From positions 1-25,344 of the IMG/VR virus record IMGVR_UViG_3300034166_000403: a stretch of 25,344 bases of DNA; one strand, written 5' to 3'. Each line of letters begins with the position of its first letter. Positions within the stretch are counted from its first letter, which is position 1. The notes under the pieces are model-generated. The model saw only the letters and a program-made list of their open reading frames with translations. It was not told where the DNA came from and made no database searches. The stretch comes from a virus. Below, one piece after another: positions 20,556 through 25,344 of the stretch. Made by a program: the position numbers and the translations under genes.

Positions 20556-21534
20556 CGGGCTGCTGACGGGCACGGATCTCGAGGTGCGTATCGACCGCGA
20601 GATTGACTACCACGGCGACGCCATGCTGCTGCCGGCTCATCGGCTTAACGCTATCCTGCGGGCCGCGACCGGCGACGAGGTGTTTCTGATTCCGAAGGAG
20701 TCAAGCGTCACGGTGAAGTGCGGTGCCGGCTCGTGGACGCTGCCAACTGAGGACGCTGCAGAGTTCCCGACGTGGGACGCTGGCGATCTGAAGGCAATCT
20801 GCCGTCTGCCGGCGGATCAGTTCTGCCGGTCCGCAAAGGCCACGACGTATGCCACTGACACAGAGAGCAGCCGCTACGCACTGGGCGGCGTCATGCTGGA
20901 CGTGGAATCAACCGCAGACGGTTCGCGGCAGCACTGGGTTGGAACGGATGGCCGGCGCCTGGCGTGCGTCGAGACAGAGAGCGACGATGCCGTGGACGCC
21001 TCGCAGACCATCGTTCCGGCTAGGTTGCTGGCGACGGTGGCAAGCATGGCCACGGGTGACGGCAGCGTGCAGGTGGAGTCCAACGGCAAAGAGGTTCGCT
21101 TCTCGCTGGACGGCTGCACGATTACGGGCCGGCTCGTGGACGGCCGCTATCCACGGTGGCGTGACGTGGTTGGCGAGGCGGAAGGCGAGCCCACCGTGAT
21201 CGACGTGGTGGAGCTGCTCCAGGCGGTGCAGTCTGCGGCCATCGTCACCAGCGAGCAGAGCAAGGGCGTCTCGCTGACGTGGACTGCCAACACGCTGGTG
21301 CTCGTGGGCCGCTCAAGCGAGTACGGCGAAAGCAAGGTGATCTGCCCGACGATCGCGGCTGGCTCAACGGCAAGCACGAAGCTGGACCCGAAGTACCTGG
21401 CCCAGTTCTTGGCGAACCTGCCAGCCGACGAAGAGCCGCACGTTGACGTGTACGTGAAGGACGCCCAGAGCCGCGTGCTGCTCCGCTGCGGCCCGTACAC
21501 GGGCGTGATCATGCCGCTTGCGGAGGACGCATGA
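20416..21534 (+). CDS. dnaN: Sliding clamp, DNA polymerase III beta subunit
   Basis: The 372-residue protein has the length and pattern of DnaN. It shows L-R-A-A-L-A-D-V-L-R-A-V-P, then K-P-I-L-A-N-V-R-L, T-G-T-D-L-E-V-R-I, A-H-R-L-N-A-I-L-R, Y-A-L-G-G-V-M-L-D-V, W-V-G-T-D-G-R-R-L-A and D-G-R-Y-P-R-W-R-D. It ends T-G-V-I-M-P-L. These are the three-domain clamp hallmarks; host clamps end in a similar [V/I]-M-P-[LM]. It encircles DNA and tethers a polymerase. AAAGGA lies before the ATG. No phage polymerase is in the window, so it may recruit the host polymerase. Clamp genes are uncommon in siphophages of this size. Confidence 0.9.
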   Translation: MATATKERKTTGITLATSTLRAALADVLRAVPARHAKPILANVRLGDGLLTGTDLEVRIDREIDYHGDAMLLPAHRLNAILRAATGDEVFLIPKESSVTVKCGAGSWTLPTEDAAEFPTWDAGDLKAICRLPADQFCRSAKATTYATDTESSRYALGGVMLDVESTADGSRQHWVGTDGRRLACVETESDDAVDASQTIVPARLLATVASMATGDGSVQVESNGKEVRFSLDGCTITGRLVDGRYPRWRDVVGEAEGEPTVIDVVELLQAVQSAAIVTSEQSKGVSLTWTANTLVLVGRSSEYGESKVICPTIAAGSTASTKLDPKYLAQFLANLPADEEPHVDVYVKDAQSRVLLRCGPYTGVIMPLAEDA

Positions 21535-21905
21535 AAGCCAGCGAAGCATCACGCAACCACTCGCGGGCTGATCTCGTGCTGCTCCACCAACTGTGGGCGG
21601 AAGGCGTTACCTCGTCAGAGATTGCCAAGCGGTTTGGCGTGGCTTATTCCACCGTTACGAAGTGGGCACAGCGGTACAAACTGCCACGCAGGACGCTGCA
21701 CCCAGCTGACGAGCCCGAAGCGCCGACGCCCGAGGACGATGCCGCATCGCTAGGCGGGCTGGCGTTGTCGCCGTGGGTTGAGGAGCGGGCTAGGGTGGTC
21801 AGGGAAAAGCACTACGACAGCAGACGGCGAGAAGAGCCATGCAACACGCAAAGCAAGGTTAGCAAGTGGCGTCACGGGATCTGCCAGCCAAGAGGTGTGG
21901 CGTGA
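21531..21905 (+). CDS. GcrA-like helix-turn-helix DNA-binding protein
   Basis: This is a 124-residue protein. Residues about 19-53 form an HTH: L-H-Q-L-W-A-E-G-V-T-S-S-E-I-A-K-R-F-G-V, then Y-S-T-V-T-K-W-A-Q-R-Y-K-L-P-R-R. The W-x-E-G and L-P-R-R ends resemble GcrA-type domains. An acidic Pro-rich linker (D-E-P-E-A-P-T-P-E-D-D) follows, then a basic C-terminal S-P-W-V-E-E-R-A-R-V-V-R-E. It starts in the dnaN stop (ATGA). A late-gene or early-gene transcription regulator is likely. The HTH is similar in layout to the one at 24990. Confidence 0.75.
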   Translation: MKASEASRNHSRADLVLLHQLWAEGVTSSEIAKRFGVAYSTVTKWAQRYKLPRRTLHPADEPEAPTPEDDAASLGGLALSPWVEERARVVREKHYDSRRREEPCNTQSKVSKWRHGICQPRGVA

Positions 21906-21946
21906 CAGAACGCACAGGATCAGCGGCAGCGATGAAAGGACTCACC

Positions 21947-22384
21947 ATGCCGAAAGACGATGCAACGCTGTCCGCTGCATCCGCTGGTTCTGCCTGCTTT
22001 GAGTGCGGCGGTCTTGCCGACGTTGAGCATCACGTTGTTCCGAGATCACGAGGCGGAACGAAGACGGTGCGGCTGTGCGAGGATTGCCACGGCAAGGCGC
22101 ACGGAAGGGCGATGACCACGAACGCCCTCACGCGACAGGCTCTTGCTCGCAAGCGGTCGAACGGCGAGCGAACCGGGCAGGTGCCATTTGGGTTTGACCT
22201 CGCCAGCGATGGCGTGACGCTGATTCCCAACGCCGGCGAGCAGGAGTCATGGGGTGTTATTCGGGGGCTGCGAACACAGGGCATGACCCTTCGCGAAATC
22301 GCGGCCGAGATGAATCGCCGAGGCATTCGAACGAAAAAAGGCGGCCCTTGGGTTCATTCAACCATCCAGAGGCTTGTCGGCTGA
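21947..22384 (+). CDS. HNH-like protein fused to a serine-recombinase accessory domain
   Basis: The 145-residue protein has an HNH-like zinc motif: C17-x-x-C20, E27-H-H29, G-G, L-C44-x-x-C47-H48-x-x-x-H52. The Asn expected five residues before C44 is Lys39, so nuclease activity is uncertain. From about 73 it has R-T-G-Q-V-P-F-G-F, then L-I-P-N-A-G-E-Q, L-R-T-Q-G-M-T-L-R-E-I-A-A-E-M-N-R-R-G-I and G-P-W-V-H-S-T-I-Q-R-L. This is the Recombinase domain of large serine recombinases, without their catalytic domain. I prefer the ATG at 21947 with AAAGGA six bases upstream; a GTG at 21902 overlapping the preceding stop is possible. Confidence 0.78.
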   Translation: MPKDDATLSAASAGSACFECGGLADVEHHVVPRSRGGTKTVRLCEDCHGKAHGRAMTTNALTRQALARKRSNGERTGQVPFGFDLASDGVTLIPNAGEQESWGVIRGLRTQGMTLREIAAEMNRRGIRTKKGGPWVHSTIQRLVG

Positions 22385-22670
22385 CATAGGCAGAACCAGT
22401 AAGTATGCGGACCCGTGTATCCGCCACCGCTGGCCGTATATCTCCAAGCCATCAGCGCCGTGCAGCCGCTAGCCGCAAGCTTGTCGCGCTAACGCGGATT
22501 ATCTGCTGCATATCTCGCAGTCGTGTCACGCCCCGCGACATGACGCCAGAACGTATCCCAAAAGCGACGAAAAGCGAACACTTTTGCTTACGAGTAGGGC
22601 GGCCCTGATTCCTTGACACGTTTGCAATCCTGCTGGCTGTGGATTTGTTCCCAGTCACAGGAGGACTGCT
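22385..22670 (+). other. Gap with a promoter-like -35 box and no convincing gene
   Basis: This 286-base stretch shows no gene I trust. TTGACA lies at 22613-22618, in TTGACACGTT as in the early promoter elements, but a good -10 box at 16-18 bases is not visible (the area 22636-22645 is weak). It probably drives the secreted protein gene, whose AGGAGG lies at 22659-22664. A 67-residue frame at 22405-22608 lacks a ribosome site and looks random. Confidence 0.45.
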
Positions 22671-22967
22671 ATGCGTTTCGTTTTGCTTCTCGCCGCCCTG
22701 GCGTTCGCTTCGTTTGCCAACGCTGACACCACAGTGGTGGCTCGTCGTGGCTCTGTCATCAGTGCCCAGGACCACGCCGTCGTGATCGCTCGTCGTGGCT
22801 CGCTGGTTCACAGCAGCTGCGGCCAGTACGAGGGCATTGGCACCGGCTCAACGCCTGAGCAGGCCCGGCGTAACTGCTGCTTCTTCGGGAAGCGTGTCAT
22901 CGTCGAGGAAGGCGTTGCCTACTCGCCCGTCGCCCGTCGCTGGTTCGCAGTCATCCGCTATCGGTGA
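22671..22967 (+). CDS. Small secreted protein with Sec signal peptide
   Basis: The 98-residue protein begins with a Sec signal: M-R-F, hydrophobic L-L-L-A-A-L-A-F-A-S-F, then A-N-A with likely cleavage after residue 18. The mature part has two copies of V-x-A-R-R-G-S (residues 22-28 and 38-44). A 14-base direct repeat GCTCGTCGTGGCTC encodes them at 22740-22753 and 22788-22801. C50 and C69-C70 could form disulfides, and the end reads R-R-W-F-A-V-I-R-Y-R. A strong AGGAGG site precedes the ATG. It is likely exported to the periplasm or surface in lysogens or infected cells. No family is certain; it could be a moron affecting the host. Confidence 0.72.
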   Translation: MRFVLLLAALAFASFANADTTVVARRGSVISAQDHAVVIARRGSLVHSSCGQYEGIGTGSTPEQARRNCCFFGKRVIVEEGVAYSPVARRWFAVIRYR

Positions 22968-22970
22968 GCC

Positions 22971-23369
22971 TTGGCCGTCACGTTCACCGTCGCAGGGCAG
23001 CCCGTCCCACAGCCGAGGCCGCGAGTCTCAACTGCGGGCGGGTTTGCCCGTGCCTACGTGCCAGGGAAGCACCCGGTGCATGCGTACCGCGAGGCTATCG
23101 CAGCAGCTGCTCGAGCGGCCGGGCTCACGACAACCGGCGAGGTGCTGAACGTGGTGATTGACGCAGTGTTTGAGCGGCCAAAGTCGCACATGAACAAAGC
23201 AGGCGTGAAGAGCACGGCCGCGAAGCTCCCGCGCCCCGACGTGGACAACTTGGCCAAGGCCGTGCTCGACGCGCTGCAGGACGTGATGGGCGATGACTCG
23301 CTAGTAGGGCGATTGGTGGTGGAAAAGTCATATGGCCAGGAGGCACGGACTACCGTGCGAATCTCGTGA
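22971..23369 (+). CDS. rusA: RusA-family Holliday junction resolvase
   Basis: The 132-residue protein opens with F-T-V-A-G-Q-P-V-P-Q-P-R-P-R and has a helix A-Y-R-E-A-I-A-A-A-A-R-A. A strand V-V-I-D-A-V-F-E-R-P-K follows, then the signature R-P-D-V-D-N-L-A-K-A-V-L-D-A-L and G-D-D-S-L-V. The D-x-D-N-x-x-K and the D-D pair are the catalytic acidic residues. RusA cuts Holliday junctions and branched phage replication intermediates. The start is a TTG three bases after the preceding stop, since no ATG or GTG in frame gives the conserved N-terminus. Its stop overlaps the next GTG start. Confidence 0.9.
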   Translation: MAVTFTVAGQPVPQPRPRVSTAGGFARAYVPGKHPVHAYREAIAAAARAAGLTTTGEVLNVVIDAVFERPKSHMNKAGVKSTAAKLPRPDVDNLAKAVLDALQDVMGDDSLVGRLVVEKSYGQEARTTVRIS

Positions 23370-24136
23370 GCACTGTGGCCGTAGTCATCCCTACGTGGAA
23401 CATGGCCAACACACTTGGTCGGGCTCTTGGCTCGGCGTGCGTTGGCGGCGCCGATGAGATTGTCGTGGTGGACGATGCCAGCACTGACGCCACTTACAGC
23501 GTCGTGCAGCAATGGCAGAAGAGCCATCCGCATGTGCAGTACGTGCGGCATCCTGAGAAATCGAAGGATCACAACGCAGCCCAGCGTGATGTGTGGCTAT
23601 CGCTAAAAAGCAATCACGTCATCGGCTTGGCTGCCGATGACTGGCTTTACCCGTCTGCCGTTGAAGCCGTACGCCGCAATGCTCATTCGCCTGTGGTGTT
23701 CACGGACGCAGACGCGTTTGACGATCAAGGCCGATTCATTCACTGGCACATGAGCGAGTTCTACGGCTACAAGTCCGCCCAAGAGGTGCGTTATCGAGTG
23801 CGTGGGCCTGCCAATTTGATTGAGAGCGGCATTGGCTCGTCACTACGCCGAGATATGGTGCAGTGGCTGTGGATGATGAAGTGGGATTCGCTTGGCCCGC
23901 TCATGGATAGCGTCGGCTATGGCACCATTGCGTGCCTGTTCGGTGCCACCTACGTGCAATGCAAGGGTGCTGGGCTCACAGTGCGCGAGCGAAGTTACGG
24001 AAGAAATCCCGACTGGACTGAGAACGATTACCGCACGATGGGCATGAAAGCTGTGGCGTGGATGGACTACGCGGGGCTCGACCGCGAGACCATTAAGGCG
24101 ATGGCCCGCAAGCGTTGCTATGTGGAGGTGGCATGA
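23366..24136 (+). CDS. Family 2 glycosyltransferase
   Basis: The 256-residue protein has a GT-A fold: V-A-V-V-I-P-T-W-N (residues 4-12), E-I-V-V-V-D-D-A-S-T-D (31-41), then A-A-D-D-W (about 89-93) with the D-x-D-like metal site and F-T-D-A-D-A-F-D. The second half has an R-x-D-M-V-Q-W segment and Y-G-T-I-A-C, as in family 2 enzymes. It transfers an activated sugar to an unknown acceptor. The GTG start overlaps the RusA stop. It forms a pair with the next glycosyltransferase. The acceptor may be host surface glycan, virion protein or modified DNA; none is shown. Confidence 0.85.
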   Translation: MSTVAVVIPTWNMANTLGRALGSACVGGADEIVVVDDASTDATYSVVQQWQKSHPHVQYVRHPEKSKDHNAAQRDVWLSLKSNHVIGLAADDWLYPSAVEAVRRNAHSPVVFTDADAFDDQGRFIHWHMSEFYGYKSAQEVRYRVRGPANLIESGIGSSLRRDMVQWLWMMKWDSLGPLMDSVGYGTIACLFGATYVQCKGAGLTVRERSYGRNPDWTENDYRTMGMKAVAWMDYAGLDRETIKAMARKRCYVEVA

Positions 24137-25014
24137 TTATTCCCGCCCGTCTCTGGCAGCCGCATGAGCCCTTCTTAGACGCCTACCGAGAGCGTGCCGA
24201 AGAAGGCGTGCCCCGGCTGCGGAACTCAAAGGTGGCATTCGTTGGGCTGGCCCGAAACTGTGCGGTAAGGCTCGCCCAAAACCTTGGCCTGCTTGAGCAG
24301 CTGCAGGATCTGTGCGGCTCGTGGTCGCTGCACATTGAGAGCAACGACTGCACTGACGCCACGCTGGAAGTGCTGCACGACTACTGCCGCGAGAAGCCGC
24401 AGGCCACGTTCCACTATCAGATTCTCGGGCGCGAGCAGCATACTTCAGAGTTCGCCGGCCGTCGCACGATCGCCTTGGCGGAATACCGAGACTCATGCCA
24501 GCGGTGGGTGAAGTCGTGTTCCGCTGATGCGGACTACGTTTGCGTCATTGATTGGGATGCGTGGGGCGGATGGAACACCAACGGCGTGCTGAACGGGCTC
24601 GGCTGGCTCGTTGAGTTACCCGGTGCCTACGGCATGGCGAGCTTCAGTTTGTTTCAGTACGACTTCGGCCACGGGCCGCAGTGGCACCATTACGACTTGT
24701 GGGCCTTGCGTGGCGTTGGGCAGGCCGAGTGCTACTTCGACACGTACCAGAGCGGCTACGGGGGCTTCGGCTACACATGGCTGCCGCCTGTTGGCTCGCC
24801 GCCCGTGCTCGTCTCGTCAGCATTTGGTGGCATGGCGATTTACCGCACCGACGCCTACCTCAAAGGAACGTATGACGGCGTGAGAGACTGTGAACACGTT
24901 CCGTTCCATCAGAGCATTGCGCGAGCGACGGGCCAGCACCTGTACCTAAACCCGTCGCAGCGAATGCTGATGGCCTGGATGCCTGAGCCATGCGTGGAAT
25001 CACCTCAACCATAA
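24133..25014 (+). CDS. Second glycosyltransferase, CAP59/GT69-like pattern
   Basis: The 293-residue protein has V-A-F-V-G-L-A-R-N-C-A (residues 35-45), then L-L-E-Q-L, S-L-H-I-E-S-N-D-C-T-D-A-T-L-E-V-L (near 67-83) and V-C-V-I-D-W-D-A-W (about 137-145) with a D-W-D metal motif. Next are M-A-S-F-S-L-F-Q-Y-D and F-G-G-M-A-I-Y-R. This resembles capsule-type mannosyltransferases (GT69), which have an F-[IV]-x-x-x-x-x-N-x-E and x-N-D-x-x-D-x-T pattern. The ATG at 24133 overlaps the previous stop with GGAGG upstream. Together the two enzymes could build a short glycan. Confidence 0.75.
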   Translation: MIIPARLWQPHEPFLDAYRERAEEGVPRLRNSKVAFVGLARNCAVRLAQNLGLLEQLQDLCGSWSLHIESNDCTDATLEVLHDYCREKPQATFHYQILGREQHTSEFAGRRTIALAEYRDSCQRWVKSCSADADYVCVIDWDAWGGWNTNGVLNGLGWLVELPGAYGMASFSLFQYDFGHGPQWHHYDLWALRGVGQAECYFDTYQSGYGGFGYTWLPPVGSPPVLVSSAFGGMAIYRTDAYLKGTYDGVRDCEHVPFHQSIARATGQHLYLNPSQRMLMAWMPEPCVESPQP

Positions 25015-25344
25015 GCGTGGCCGCTTTCCACGCTGATTGGATGACTCACATGCCCATGCGGGCACTCTGTGAGCGTTGGACGATTTCGCGAGATCAGGTC
25101 ATCCGCCTGGCCGTGGTCTGGGAGTTGCCCAGACGCCACGACAGGAAGCTCAGGGCAAAGCCACTAAGGCAGCGAGATCCCACAACGACAGAGATTCAGC
25201 AGGCGTGCATCCGCATTCAGGCGACGTGGAGCAAGGACGTGGAAGAAGAGCGGCGAGTTGTGAAGTCTCAGGCATTCTCCATGAAACGCATACCGCTTGA
25301 TAGCGCGACTCGTTCCCACATCGACGTGGAATACAACGGCGACT
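24990..25344 (+). CDS. HTH protein at the right edge, likely before terminase genes (partial)
   Basis: The frame is open to the right edge (118 residues seen). Residues 13-50 form an HTH: F-H-A-D-W-M-T-H-M-P-M-R-A-L-C-E-R-W, then S-R-D-Q-V-I-R-L-A-V-V-W-E-L-P-R-R. It continues with R-D-P-T-T-T-E-I and I-R-I-Q-A-T-W-S-K-D-V-E-E-R-R. Proteins with this layout often sit before terminase genes and bind DNA; a small terminase or regulator is possible. The ATG at 24990 overlaps the glycosyltransferase by 25 bases; GTG at 25017 and ATG at 25041 are alternatives, the last cutting into the HTH. No ribosome site decides it. Confidence 0.65.
   Translation, partial: MRGITSTISVAAFHADWMTHMPMRALCERWTISRDQVIRLAVVWELPRRHDRKLRAKPLRQRDPTTTEIQQACIRIQATWSKDVEEERRVVKSQAFSMKRIPLDSATRSHIDVEYNGD

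Noticed and set aside
22405-22608. Plus-strand frame of 67 codons in the gap before the secreted protein
   Set aside because: No ribosome site, Arg/Ser-rich sequence without pattern, and the promoter-like element follows it.
25076-25300. Plus-strand frame of 74 codons near the right edge
   Set aside because: Another frame (from 24990) has a clear HTH and runs open to the edge; this one is Gly/Arg/His-rich shadow sequence.

Overview
The window looks like a large part of a temperate, long-tailed (siphovirus-type) phage or prophage of a moderately GC-rich bacterium. Support comes from a tail gene block with a G/T-type frameshift pair and a tape measure, a tyrosine integrase, an excisionase-like small protein, a RecT-type annealing protein, RusA and a phage sliding clamp. 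Nothing identifies the host firmly. The small secreted protein at 22671-22967 loosely recalls proteins of Planctomycetes, but I hold that only weakly. No tRNA, rRNA, CRISPR array or insertion sequence was seen.

Layout. (1) 1-9195, plus strand: head-tail connector (cut by the left edge), a small structural protein, head closure, HK97-gp10-like neck protein, tail terminator, two tail-tube-like proteins, tail assembly chaperones joined by a probable -1 frameshift, tape measure, three unidentified tail or tip proteins, and an RCC1-propeller protein that is the likely receptor-binding tip. (2) 9229-11219: a small HExxH protein, a calcineurin-like phosphoesterase, a nucleotide-metabolism-like protein and a small unknown, closed by a long hairpin. 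(3) 11284-13596: minus-strand integrase, a divergent control region with repeated TGTAC-type and TGGACAGTTTG sites, a putative excisionase, and three very small genes with their own sigma70-like promoters. Two of these promoters share a nearly identical 21-bp element. (4) 13728-22384: the early replication, recombination and modification operon. It holds RecT-like protein, SNF2-type helicase, beta-class DNA methyltransferase, a ParB-HTH-HTH-methyltransferase fusion, a PD-(D/E)XK-like protein, a replication initiator with an origin-like element inside it, a LexA-type winged helix without protease, DnaN, a GcrA-like HTH protein and an HNH-recombinase-domain protein. Most neighbours overlap by ATGA or GTGA, so they are probably translationally coupled. 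(5) 22671-25344: a secreted small protein, RusA, two glycosyltransferases, and an HTH protein running off the right edge that resembles proteins placed just before terminases.

The right edge appears to lead into packaging genes and the left edge starts just after the capsid region. The window therefore reads as a circularly permuted piece of one phage genome, with terminase, portal, protease, capsid and probably lysis genes outside it. No CI-type repressor, holin or standard endolysin is recognisable. The most unusual parts are the helicase/two-methyltransferase/nuclease-like cassette (14960-19003), the RCC1 tip protein with its lower-GC gene, the paired glycosyltransferases before the packaging region, and the origin-like element in the initiator gene.
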